Positions 8,249 to 16,451 of a stretch of 64,000 nucleotides of DNA are shown piece by piece (the first letter of the stretch is position 1; each line of letters opens with the position of its first letter). The notes beneath the pieces are model-generated. The model did no database searches. It was not told where the DNA came from and saw nothing but the letters and a program-made list of their open reading frames with translations. The position numbers and the translations under genes are program-made. The stretch lies in assembly GCF_022811685.1 (NCBI RefSeq), contig NZ_CP094532.1:1-64000 (forward strand), in the 5' to 3' direction. This DNA is from Chryseobacterium suipulveris. GTDB lineage: Bacteria; Bacteroidota; Bacteroidia; Flavobacteriales; Weeksellaceae.

Positions 8249-8520
8249 TTAGAAAAGATCCGAATGTGTTCCTGTATTAAGAAAAAGCAGAATAAGTTCT
8301 TGGTCATTGTGTTGCCAAATCAGTAACCAGTCGGGCTTAATATGACACTCCCAACAATTGGCATAATTTCTACTTAATTTATGGGGTTTGTATTTCTTGG
8401 GAAGAGTTCCGGATTCTGCAAAATCTGTATCGCTTCTTTTAATAGCGAAATATCGTAACCACGTTTGATACAGCGATTTACCTCTTTGTCAAAACGATTG
8501 GTGGTGACAATGCTATACAT
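8249..8520 (-). pseudogene. YafQ family toxin gene with a one-base frameshift
   Basis: Reading from the minus-strand ATG at 8520, the frame gives a YafQ-type N-terminus (MYSIVTTNRFDKEVNRCIKR, GYDISLLKEAIQILQ) and then hits a stop. From about 8418 the -1 frame continues the family: ESGTLPKKYKPHKL, then CWECHIKPDWLLIW, ending NTGTHSDLF and a stop at 8251-8249. A single base missing in TTGCAG (8416-8421) accounts for this; TTGGCAG would restore the reading. The residues known to be catalytic in E. coli YafQ (His in KPH, His in ECH, Asp-Trp in PDW, His and Phe in THSDLF) all lie after the shift. The antitoxin gene 4 bases upstream is intact. Confidence 0.85.
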
Positions 8521-8524
8521 TACT

Positions 8525-8713
8525 CTAAACTATTTTTTTGAAGTAATCGTCTACGCTTTTGTGCTTAGTGATTTTGCCTTCACACACTTCCTGCAATGAG
8601 AGATCAATGGCGTTGGGCTCGACTTTTTTGAAAACACCCAAAGAAAGAATAAACTCAATTGTTCGTTTTGCAATAGAGTTTCTCGCATCGTATTTTAAAG
8701 TAATTTCAGCCAT
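8525..8713 (-). CDS. Putative type II antitoxin (YafQ partner)
   Basis: A 62-residue protein (MAEITLKYDARNSIAKRTIE...) located 4 bases upstream of the YafQ-type toxin, in the same minus-strand transcript. It has the short N-terminal beta strand plus two helices expected of a ribbon-helix-helix/RelB-like antitoxin and an acidic C-terminal segment for toxin binding (SVDDYFKKIV). The frame is open ten codons further upstream to an ATG at 8743, but homologues of this type begin at MAEITLKYD, so the ATG at 8713 is preferred. Function as antitoxin is inferred from position and size. Confidence 0.72.
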   Translation of the reverse strand: MAEITLKYDARNSIAKRTIEFILSLGVFKKVEPNAIDLSLQEVCEGKITKHKSVDDYFKKIV

Positions 8714-8789
8714 TGTGTAATTTTCATACAAATGTTTCGCCATTCAAAGTGCGCTTGATTTTGTATTTTCGCAATTAAATTTTCCTTGG

Positions 8790-10484
8790 ATGAAGTACTT
8801 TTTTATCTTATTCATTTTTTCATCAACACTCCTTTTCTCCCAAAAATTTCCAACCCCATTCGAAAAAGGAAACGGAAACCAATCGCCGACTTATGCGGAA
8901 ATGGTGAAGTATTATGACGATCTCGCCAAGAATTTTCCGACCATTACCGTTGAAAATTTTGGTAAAGATGATAATGGAGAACAGATCAGAGTCGTGGTCT
9001 TTAACAATACCCAAGACAAGAAAACTCCCGTAATCCTCATCAATAATGGAATTCATCCGGGAGAACCCGACGGAATCGACGCGACAATGATGTTGATGCG
9101 CGATTTGGCAATCGGGAAAATAAAGGTGAATAATTTACGGATTGCCGCTATCGAATGTTACAATATCTCGGGAATGTTGAGGCGGGGAAGTTTTTCCAGA
9201 GCCAACCAAAACGGACCAGAAGAATACGGTTTCAGAGGAAATGCGAGGAACTACGATTTAAACAGGGATTTCATTAAAACGGATACTGAAAACGCCAAAA
9301 CCTTTCAGGAGATTTTTCACAACTACAAACCGATTTATTTCATTGATAACCACGTGAGTAACGGTGCCGATTACCAATATCTCTTCACCTATATTTCGAC
9401 GAACAAGGAAAGATTGGGAAAAACTCTGGGCGATTATTTCAACAACAAAATGCAGCCCGAAATTCTATCCCATCTCGACAAAAAAGAAATTCTCCACACT
9501 CCATATGTCAATATTCACGGGGATTCTCCCGATGAGGGTTTTCCTGCTTTTATGGATTCGCCGCGATACGCAACCGGATATACGACGCTGTTCAACACTT
9601 TGGGAACCGTCGCGGAAACCCATATGCTAAAACCGTACAAAGACCGAGTTCGTGCGACTTATGAGTATATGTTGAGTTCCATTAAATATGTGGAAAAAAA
9701 TGCTGCAGAGATTTCAAAAGTGATGAGCGAAAGCATGAACGAGTTTCAACCCGGTAAGAAGTATCCGATCCAGTGGAAATTAGACAGCACAAAAGTTCAA
9801 CTGATTGATTTCAAGGGATTTGAAGCAGGAAAGAAACCGAGTTTGGTTTCCGGACAGCCACGACTTTTTTATGACCGATCAAAACCTTTTAGCCGAAAAG
9901 TAAAGTTCTACAACGGATACCAAGCAACTAAGGAAATCACAATCCCCAAATATTACGTCATTCCACAATCTGAAAATCTGGTTTTGGAACATCTGAAGCG
10001 CAACCGAATCCGCATGACTCCTTTAGAAAAAGATTCTGCGATTACCGTTGAGCTATACCGAATTACCGACTACAAAACGGTCAAAAACCCTTATGAAGGA
10101 CGGTATCTTCATTACAACACGTTTGCAAAAAAGGAAACGAGGCAGGTTCAGTTCAGAAAAGGAGATTTCTTGGTTTCTACCAAACAGTTCGGCGCGAAAT
10201 ATCTTTTAGAAACGCTCGAACCCGAAGCGACTGATTCTTTCTTCAACTGGAATTTCTTTGATGCGATTCTCGGGCAGAAAGAATATTATTCCGACTATGT
10301 TTTCGAGGATACCGCTGCAGAATTATTGAAGAAAGACCAGGTTTTGCGAACCGCTTTCGAAATGGAAAAAATCCTGAATCCCGAAATGGCGAAAGACGGA
10401 AATGCCCAACTCGAGTGGATTTACAAGCACTCCAAGTATTACGAGGGGACGGTTGGTTTGTACCCGATTTACAGGATTCCGTGA
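8790..10484 (+). CDS. M14 family zinc carboxypeptidase, secreted
   Basis: A 564-residue protein with an N-terminal signal peptide (MKYFFILFIFSSTLLFSQ). The M14 peptidase domain spans roughly residues 30-300. The zinc ligands are visible as H89 and E92 in GIHPGE and H188 in FIDNHVSNGADYQY, and the carboxylate-binding region is RNYDLNRDF (153-161). The C-terminal 260 residues form an extension seen in Bacteroidota members of this peptidase group. It likely trims peptides outside the cytoplasm. The ATG at 8790 begins the signal peptide. The gene converges on coaX, with 26 bases between the stops. Confidence 0.9.
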   Translation: MKYFFILFIFSSTLLFSQKFPTPFEKGNGNQSPTYAEMVKYYDDLAKNFPTITVENFGKDDNGEQIRVVVFNNTQDKKTPVILINNGIHPGEPDGIDATMMLMRDLAIGKIKVNNLRIAAIECYNISGMLRRGSFSRANQNGPEEYGFRGNARNYDLNRDFIKTDTENAKTFQEIFHNYKPIYFIDNHVSNGADYQYLFTYISTNKERLGKTLGDYFNNKMQPEILSHLDKKEILHTPYVNIHGDSPDEGFPAFMDSPRYATGYTTLFNTLGTVAETHMLKPYKDRVRATYEYMLSSIKYVEKNAAEISKVMSESMNEFQPGKKYPIQWKLDSTKVQLIDFKGFEAGKKPSLVSGQPRLFYDRSKPFSRKVKFYNGYQATKEITIPKYYVIPQSENLVLEHLKRNRIRMTPLEKDSAITVELYRITDYKTVKNPYEGRYLHYNTFAKKETRQVQFRKGDFLVSTKQFGAKYLLETLEPEATDSFFNWNFFDAILGQKEYYSDYVFEDTAAELLKKDQVLRTAFEMEKILNPEMAKDGNAQLEWIYKHSKYYEGTVGLYPIYRIP

Positions 10485-10510
10485 TTTTGTTCAAGGTTTG
10501 AATTCCTTTG

Positions 10511-11269
10511 TTAAAGATCTTTTCCCAAAAAATACAGTCCTTTCAAAGTGTGGAGTCGGTCTGCAACGTGGATTTTGTCTGTAAGTGGTTTATAGACGTG
10601 GGAAACACCGCCCGTTGCGATTACGAAACAGTCGTCCATCACTTCGTCATTGATGCGTTCGATAAAACCTTCGACCATTCCCAGAAAACCGTAAACCATT
10701 CCGCTTTGCATACACGAAACGGTGTCTAATCCTAAAACTCTTTTTGGCTTAACCAGTTCTATTTCTGGAAGTTGTGCGGTTTGACCAACTAATGAATTCA
10801 AGGAGGTGATGATTCCAGGCGCAATGATTACCCCTAAAGTTTCACCTTTCTCGTCGATACAGCTCGCCGTCAAAGCGGTTCCAAAATCCAGAATAATTTT
10901 CTTTTTACCAGGATAGATATAGTGTGCTGCGACGAGGTTTGCATAGATGTCGGTTCCCATTTGCCGTGATTTTGGCTGAACTTCGGAGTGGGTATTTCGG
11001 TCGACAAGGATTGGTTTTTTTCCGTGGATTTTTTCAATCGCCCTGGAAATGTCGTATGTAAGTTGCGGCACCACCGAACCCATTATGATTTTGTCGATGT
11101 TTTCAGCTTCAATTTTGTGGGTTTGATACATCATCATAAACTGCATCTGAAGCTCATCGCTGGTTCTGTACGGTTTCGTATTCATGATCCAGGAAATATC
11201 GCAGTTGTCGTCATCAAACAAACCGAATCTGATATTGGTATTTCCGATATTGATTACAATTGAAGTCAT
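10511..11269 (-). CDS. coaX: Type III pantothenate kinase
   Basis: A 252-residue CoaX enzyme that phosphorylates pantothenate, the first step of coenzyme A synthesis; it belongs to the ASKHA fold and is unrelated to CoaA. The N-terminal phosphate loop is INIGNTNIRFGLFD, the second phosphate motif is LDFGTALTASCID, and the end motif ATGGVSHVY completes the nucleotide site. Length and motif order are normal for the family. The gene is convergent with the M14 carboxypeptidase and is preceded by a short decamer repeat array that separates it from the M1 peptidase gene upstream. Confidence 0.95.
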   Translation of the reverse strand: MTSIVINIGNTNIRFGLFDDDNCDISWIMNTKPYRTSDELQMQFMMMYQTHKIEAENIDKIIMGSVVPQLTYDISRAIEKIHGKKPILVDRNTHSEVQPKSRQMGTDIYANLVAAHYIYPGKKKIILDFGTALTASCIDEKGETLGVIIAPGIITSLNSLVGQTAQLPEIELVKPKRVLGLDTVSCMQSGMVYGFLGMVEGFIERINDEVMDDCFVIATGGVSHVYKPLTDKIHVADRLHTLKGLYFLGKDL

Positions 11270-11289
11270 GGTTTTTTAATAGGTTCGAA

Positions 11290-11330
11290 ATCGTTTGATT
11301 TGGTTTGACCTTGTTTGATTTAGTTTGAGA
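11290..11330. repeat. Four tandem decamers (GTTTGATTTG type)
   Basis: The units GTTTGATTTG, GTTTGACCTT, GTTTGATTTA and GTTTGAGATA occur in a row. They are the reverse-complement type of the decamers at 3726-3785 and lie between coaX and the M1 peptidase gene. Confidence 0.7.
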
Positions 11331-11362
11331 TAATATAAGTCAAACCTCCTAAAACAAATCAT

Positions 11363-13207
11363 TTATTTTACTTCGAGGAAGTTGTCCTGCGGATTTACAT
11401 CGGCTAAACGTTGCGAAAAATCAATTCCCATTGCTGTGATTTGGGGCTTATTAAAAGGAATGGTAAAGGAGTAGGTATTTTGCGTCCACTTCCAGAAGTC
11501 CAATGTTTTGAAATCGCCGTAGATATCTTTGGATTTCCACACACGCGTCATATTGAGCGGAATTTGGTAGTTGACCACTTTCTGATCTTTAGTTAAAACC
11601 GAGAAGTCGATCGGCATCGGTACGGTACCTTTATTTTCTAAAGTGATGGTGGTGCTGTTCTTGTCGTATTTCACGTCTTTTATAGCGTAATCAATCGTTT
11701 TGGTGGTATTGATCCAATAATGTTGAAACCATTTCAAATCCATACCCGAAACTTTTTGAGCGACGTGCAGAAAATCTCTCTCTGTTGGATGTTTCATCTT
11801 CCATTGATTGTAAAACTCCTTCATTGTTTTCGAAAGATTTTGTTCGCCCATGATGTAGCCAAGCTGAACGAGGAATAATTCGCCTTTTACATAAGATGCT
11901 ATGGAATAGGCACTTCCACTGTCGTGATGGTCGGCAAGCCAAACTGCGGGCTCTTCCTTTCCTGTTTTCGTAAAATTCACATAAGATCGGATGGAATTGA
12001 TAAAAGGATTTGCAACAGGTTCTTTTGGTGGAAAAAGCTGATGCATAATCAAATCATCGTAATAACTGGTGAAACCTTCGTCCATCCAAGGTCGTACGCT
12101 TTCGTTGTAGGCGAGAATCTGCTGATTGTAAGAATGTCCAGCTTCGTGAACCATCAAACCGACAAGTCCATCCAATGATCTTCCTTCACCCAGCATCATT
12201 GTGCACATTCCATATTCCATTCCGCCATCTCCTCCCTGTATAAATGAATACGATGGATAGGGATATTTTCCCAGATGCGCATTCATCAGTTGAAAAAACT
12301 TGGTAACGTATGGTTTGGAATCTTCCCAGAGCTTTGTTTTTTCAGATTTTTGATAAACGTAATAAACTTTTGGCCCATCTAGAATATTAAAAGTATCTAC
12401 GGTATAATCTCTATCTGCTGCCCAAGCAAAATCGAGAATTTTTTTCGCGGTCCACTTCCAGGTTGCCTTGTTTTTGTTGTCATTTTTTATGGTAGGATTA
12501 CTGTCGTATCCTTTAACTTCTGTCGGGTTTTCTAAAGTTCCTCCCGCTCCGATAACGTAATCTTTATCAATTTTGATATTTACCTCAAAATCAGAAAACG
12601 GCGCGTGAAACTCTCTTCCGATATAGTCAAAAGTTGCCCAACCGTCGTAATCGTATTCTGCAATTTTCGGATACCATTGCGTCATCGTCATATCGATTCC
12701 TTCCCTATTATTTCTCCCCGAACGTCGGATTTGTTGAGGTACGACTGCATCCCATTCCATCGTAAAAACTGTTGATGAGTTTGGTTTTATGGGTGAATCC
12801 AGCTCCACTTTCATTATTGTTTCCTGAATTTCGAACTTCAGATTTTTACCGTTTTGCTTGATCCAGTGGATATTTTGAGCTCCTTCTTCATTTTTAGGAA
12901 TTGAGGCCAATCTGGAAACTCCATTCGTCTGCAGTCTTGAATCTCCATTTTTTCCCTGGCTTTGTACTCGCTGATCCATCATCGAATTTGGTCGAAAGGC
13001 ATTCCAGTACAAATTAAAATAAACCACCTTTAACTCGTCGGGAGAATTATTGGTATAGGTAATGGTCTGCTTTCCCTGATAAGTAAAGTTCGCAGCATCC
13101 ACATCGATATCCATTACATAATTCGCCTGTTGCTGGTAGTACTGGGTAAGTTGGGCAAAACTGAATGTGAATGTTAAAATCAGAGTAAAAATAAGGGGTT
13201 TCTTCAT
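11363..13207 (-). CDS. M1 family metallopeptidase, secreted
   Basis: A 614-residue protein with a signal peptide (MKKPLIFTLILTFTFSFAQ). The N-terminal beta-rich M1 domain is followed by the gluzincin catalytic domain: the substrate loop GGMEYG (328-333, the counterpart of GAMEN), zinc motif HEAGH (354-358) and third ligand E377 in MDEGFTSYYDD. M1 enzymes are mostly aminopeptidases; this signal-bearing subgroup is common in Bacteroidota and probably degrades peptides in the periplasm or outside. No membrane anchor is seen. A terminator at 13277-13303 isolates it from the gene upstream, so it appears to be its own unit. Confidence 0.93.
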   Translation of the reverse strand: MKKPLIFTLILTFTFSFAQLTQYYQQQANYVMDIDVDAANFTYQGKQTITYTNNSPDELKVVYFNLYWNAFRPNSMMDQRVQSQGKNGDSRLQTNGVSRLASIPKNEEGAQNIHWIKQNGKNLKFEIQETIMKVELDSPIKPNSSTVFTMEWDAVVPQQIRRSGRNNREGIDMTMTQWYPKIAEYDYDGWATFDYIGREFHAPFSDFEVNIKIDKDYVIGAGGTLENPTEVKGYDSNPTIKNDNKNKATWKWTAKKILDFAWAADRDYTVDTFNILDGPKVYYVYQKSEKTKLWEDSKPYVTKFFQLMNAHLGKYPYPSYSFIQGGDGGMEYGMCTMMLGEGRSLDGLVGLMVHEAGHSYNQQILAYNESVRPWMDEGFTSYYDDLIMHQLFPPKEPVANPFINSIRSYVNFTKTGKEEPAVWLADHHDSGSAYSIASYVKGELFLVQLGYIMGEQNLSKTMKEFYNQWKMKHPTERDFLHVAQKVSGMDLKWFQHYWINTTKTIDYAIKDVKYDKNSTTITLENKGTVPMPIDFSVLTKDQKVVNYQIPLNMTRVWKSKDIYGDFKTLDFWKWTQNTYSFTIPFNKPQITAMGIDFSQRLADVNPQDNFLEVK

Positions 13208-13276
13208 TTTTAATTTTTCAAGGGAGAAAGATAAGAATTTTTGAGTTTAATGAAATTTGTCTTCACCTATAAAAAA

Positions 13277-13303
13277 ACCAAAGCTGAAAGAATCAGCTTT
13301 GGT
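13277..13303 (-). terminator. Terminator downstream of the SGNH esterase gene
   Basis: The 11-bp perfect stem ACCAAAGCTGA / TCAGCTTTGGT has a 5-base loop. On the minus strand it is followed by seven T (the A run at 13271-13277), as expected for the end of the FadL-SGNH transcript. Confidence 0.85.
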
Positions 13304-13328
13304 AATTTGTATAAGATCAATTTCTTGA

Positions 13329-14795
13329 TTATGGGAATTTCACCCCGCTGTACATATTCGCGTTTACTTGTGGTAAAGTTGATTTGTATTTTGCATTAAT
13401 CGCTTTGATGAATTCATTTGCAATTACAGCATAACCTCTTCCAGTAAGGTGAACTCCGTCAAGAGAGAAAGTTCCACCCGTTACGAAAGTTGCGGTATAT
13501 TTCACACCATCGAACTGGATTCCAGAAGCACCGCCTAGTTCAACCATTTTTGCACTAGCGTCAACAAATGCTAGATTTTTAGAATCAGCGATAGACTTCA
13601 GTGAAGCATTGTATTTGGTAGTCGCTGCCAAAACTTTTGCAACTTCCTTTGCAGTCAAGACAAATCTGTCAGTCAATGCAGAACTAGTTCCACCACCTGT
13701 TTTCAATACAGATGAAGCTGGCAAAAGAATAAGGTCTTTTGCAGTGGTCTGTCTGTAAGAAGGAAGTCCAAGTGCACTAAGATTTGTAAGATCCTTGTCA
13801 ACGATTACCGCACCGTTTGGAACCGCCGCAGTAAATTTAATAAGTCTTTCATTGTATTCCGCATCAGAAATTAATCCTGCTGCTTTTGCTTGACCAAGTC
13901 CACCGTTGTACTGAGCATACGCAGTATTAAGTTGAGTAACCTGTGCCGCAGCGAGACCCGCGATCGGCATCGCTGGAACTGTCGTGAAGTATGGAATAGA
14001 AGTAACATTCGGAATATTCGCCATCACTCCTTTTGCGCCATTTGCAGTAAGCGCAGTGATGTAGTTAGAAATTACGCCCGCAAAAACCGTAGGATCGGTA
14101 ATGTCATTAGGTCCGTAAGTTCCAGGGTTCATATTTCCTGTTTGATCAACTCCTGTTCCTCCGCTTGTAGCATATGACAATACGTCGTTGTTCCCAATCC
14201 ATAATGAGAAAAATGTCGGAGCTTGACTCACTGCGTCAGCAATAACAGATGATGTCGCGCTGGTTGCAAACCTCACGTAATAAGGGTTTGCAGTTCCATT
14301 TGCCAATCCAGCCATACTACGATAACCATTCGCGCCTAAGTGAAAAGATTTCGCGCCAGGAACTCCTAAGTTTTGGTAAGGACCTCCTGAAGTTACGTTG
14401 TCAAGTGCCGCACCTGGCGCTGTAGGACCTGGAGTCAATGCTCCATTTACCACTGAAAGCACATATTTTCCAGCGAAATCTCCGGTGGTCGGATTAAAGA
14501 GGTTGGTAAATCCGCCCGAATTATTTGGCATCATTGGTTGCTTGAAAGCGCCACCTCCCGCTAACTGCATTTGTTTCGCAATCATAGAAGGGTAAGATTC
14601 ATTTTGCCCATCGATGTACAAAGCATTATCCCGATAACCTGATGTAAGGGAATTCCCCAACGCAACATACTTGCTGAAGTTGGCTTCACCACTGGTTACC
14701 GCAACGCTGCTTACATCGGTATCAAAATCTGTTTTACAGCTTACCGTAAACAATAAGGCAGAAACGGCAACTGTTGAAATTAATATTTTTTTCAT
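13329..14795 (-). CDS. SGNH/GDSL-type esterase lipoprotein
   Basis: A 488-residue predicted lipoprotein (lipobox LFTVSC, Cys20). It has the SGNH hydrolase blocks: block I YVALGNSLTSGY with nucleophile S49, block III GNND (201-204) and block V SLDGVHLTGRGY with D446 and H449. Block I reads GNSL instead of GDSL, an unusual replacement in this family. The long insertions between blocks (Gly/Pro/Asn-rich at about 80-150) are typical of Bacteroidota members. It would hydrolyse ester or lipid substrates at the cell surface or periplasm. It lies 39 bases downstream of a FadL-type porin on the same strand, so uptake and hydrolysis of a hydrophobic substrate are probably linked. Confidence 0.88.
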   Translation of the reverse strand: MKKILISTVAVSALLFTVSCKTDFDTDVSSVAVTSGEANFSKYVALGNSLTSGYRDNALYIDGQNESYPSMIAKQMQLAGGGAFKQPMMPNNSGGFTNLFNPTTGDFAGKYVLSVVNGALTPGPTAPGAALDNVTSGGPYQNLGVPGAKSFHLGANGYRSMAGLANGTANPYYVRFATSATSSVIADAVSQAPTFFSLWIGNNDVLSYATSGGTGVDQTGNMNPGTYGPNDITDPTVFAGVISNYITALTANGAKGVMANIPNVTSIPYFTTVPAMPIAGLAAAQVTQLNTAYAQYNGGLGQAKAAGLISDAEYNERLIKFTAAVPNGAVIVDKDLTNLSALGLPSYRQTTAKDLILLPASSVLKTGGGTSSALTDRFVLTAKEVAKVLAATTKYNASLKSIADSKNLAFVDASAKMVELGGASGIQFDGVKYTATFVTGGTFSLDGVHLTGRGYAVIANEFIKAINAKYKSTLPQVNANMYSGVKFP

Positions 14796-14834
14796 GTGTA
14801 TATTCTTCTTTATTAAATGTAAATTGAATCTGTC

Positions 14835-16073
14835 TTAAAACGCGTTGTATGAAAGACCCAAACCAAAGTAAAGCGCTTTAGCTTTCGCCTGACCATAGAA
14901 ATTGTAATACGCATTTTCTACATTTCTTGGTTTAGGGAACGCCATTCCTCCTGCAACATCAACTCCAAATCTTCCCATTTTATATCCAAGTCCCGCTGTT
15001 ACAACACTTGAATTAAATGATGGAGTTTCTGGAATAAAATCAGCATCTGCATAAGGTGACTCGTCATAGTAATAACCCAATCTCGCAGCAAGATTTGGTA
15101 AAACCATATACTGGGTTCCGATTCTGTAGGTTTTAGTATCCTTAAAGTTTTTTGGAGTTACCATAATGGTTCTGTCCTGTTGATTACCCACTAATGCGTG
15201 GTCGAAATCCAGGGTAAGTTTGTCGTACTTGCTCCATCCGCTGTAATTGAAGTCAGCAGAAACGCTCCATTTCGGTGTTACTTTATAAGTTGCACCAACG
15301 GTGTACTCGTCAACCAAAGGAAGTGTTGCCTTGAAACCGTCAACTCCGCCGCTGTTTGCAGGAAGGCCGATTCCGGAGAAAAGAGCAGGAGAAACTTTGA
15401 ACGTCGCTTTTCCTTTTGTTGCCTCCATATCTACTTTGGAACGGTATGCAATACTCAAATCCAATTTATCGATCGGTCGCAGGTAAACTCCTAATCCCCA
15501 TCCGTTACCGTGGGCTTTGTCGTCGTGTAGGTTCAGGTTACCATCAAGTTGAGTAATGGCTTTGTCCCAGTCAACAAGTCCTTTAGCATAAATAAAGCTT
15601 GCTCCGATGGATGCCCAACTTGCAACTTTTACCGAGAACATTGGCTGGAAGTAGAAACCTTTAAGTTCCATTTTCTGAACCATTTCTTTTCCTGCCCAGT
15701 CATTTCCCCACTCAATCGTACTACCGAACGGCGTTGCAAAACTGAATCCCAAAGTAAGTGGTTCTACAGGTCGGTAAGTTACCGCCGCATAAATCGGTGT
15801 TCCCAGCGGGCTGTTCGTTTTTGCAGAATAAAGAGTGTTCAGGTTTTGGTATTCAACCTCTGATTTCGCACCAAATCCACCAGCTGCAAAACTGAATTTC
15901 TCTGGAATGAAGGAAATTCCCGCCGGATTGAAAAACGCAACACTTGCGTCTTCGGCATGCGCGCTTGTGTGAGCCATCGCCAACTGCTTAACCCCCTGCA
16001 ATGAAACACGGAATCCTCCCGCATAAACCATCGCACCAGCTAAGAGCGCCATAGATACAATAATTTTTTTCAT
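14835..16073 (-). CDS. OmpP1/FadL family outer-membrane transporter
   Basis: A 412-residue outer-membrane beta-barrel of the FadL/OmpP1/TodX family, which passes long-chain fatty acids or aromatic hydrocarbons. The mature N-terminus after the signal peptide (MKKIIVSMALLAGAMVYA) begins GGFRVSLQGVKQLAMAHTSA, with the family NPAG motif in VAFFNPAGISF; the rest alternates aromatic beta strands and ends GLGLSYNAF, with the terminal Phe needed for barrel assembly. ATGs at 16097 and 16082 exist upstream, but a promoter box covers 16095-16102 and the signal peptide starts at 16073, so that start is chosen. It is first in an operon with the SGNH esterase. Confidence 0.9.
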   Translation of the reverse strand: MKKIIVSMALLAGAMVYAGGFRVSLQGVKQLAMAHTSAHAEDASVAFFNPAGISFIPEKFSFAAGGFGAKSEVEYQNLNTLYSAKTNSPLGTPIYAAVTYRPVEPLTLGFSFATPFGSTIEWGNDWAGKEMVQKMELKGFYFQPMFSVKVASWASIGASFIYAKGLVDWDKAITQLDGNLNLHDDKAHGNGWGLGVYLRPIDKLDLSIAYRSKVDMEATKGKATFKVSPALFSGIGLPANSGGVDGFKATLPLVDEYTVGATYKVTPKWSVSADFNYSGWSKYDKLTLDFDHALVGNQQDRTIMVTPKNFKDTKTYRIGTQYMVLPNLAARLGYYYDESPYADADFIPETPSFNSSVVTAGLGYKMGRFGVDVAGGMAFPKPRNVENAYYNFYGQAKAKALYFGLGLSYNAF

Positions 16074-16094
16074 AAAGTTCATTATTAATGGTTT

Positions 16095-16102
16095 CAAATA
16101 TA
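16095..16102 (-). promoter_or_regulatory. Flavobacterial -7 box (TATATTTG) before the FadL gene
   Basis: The exact TAnnTTTG box on the minus strand lies 21 bases before the ATG at 16073. Confidence 0.6.
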
Positions 16103-16421
16103 AAATTATTTTTCAAACATGTGTTAATAAATCTTAAATTTTTTCAAACAACTTATATTTAAGTCATAATGTTTAATTTTTAGGAACAACAAAACTTTTG
16201 ATAAACTCCCAATTTTTCAAGAAATCTCACACCTTGTTTTGCAGTAACCTAAGAATTGTTTAAATCAAATTTATTCAGTAAAAATGGCTATTTATGTGCA
16301 ACAGTCAATTGTATGATTAACATATGATTTAAATTTTCATTGAATAATTCGTAAATAATTTAACAAATCCAATTATTTTTGTAAAATCGGACTCTACTAA
16401 TTTACTCAAAAAAATTTATAC
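16103..16421. other. AT-rich divergent upstream region
   Basis: About 320 AT-rich bases separate the divergent FadL and ricT genes. Apart from the -7 boxes at each end no repeat, RNA or further coding sequence was recognised. Confidence 0.6.
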
Positions 16422-16429
16422 TAAATTTG
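16422..16429 (+). promoter_or_regulatory. Flavobacterial -7 box (TAAATTTG) before ricT
   Basis: The exact TAnnTTTG match lies 22 bases before the ATG of ricT. Confidence 0.6.
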
Positions 16430-16451
16430 CACGGATAATTATTATATAAAT

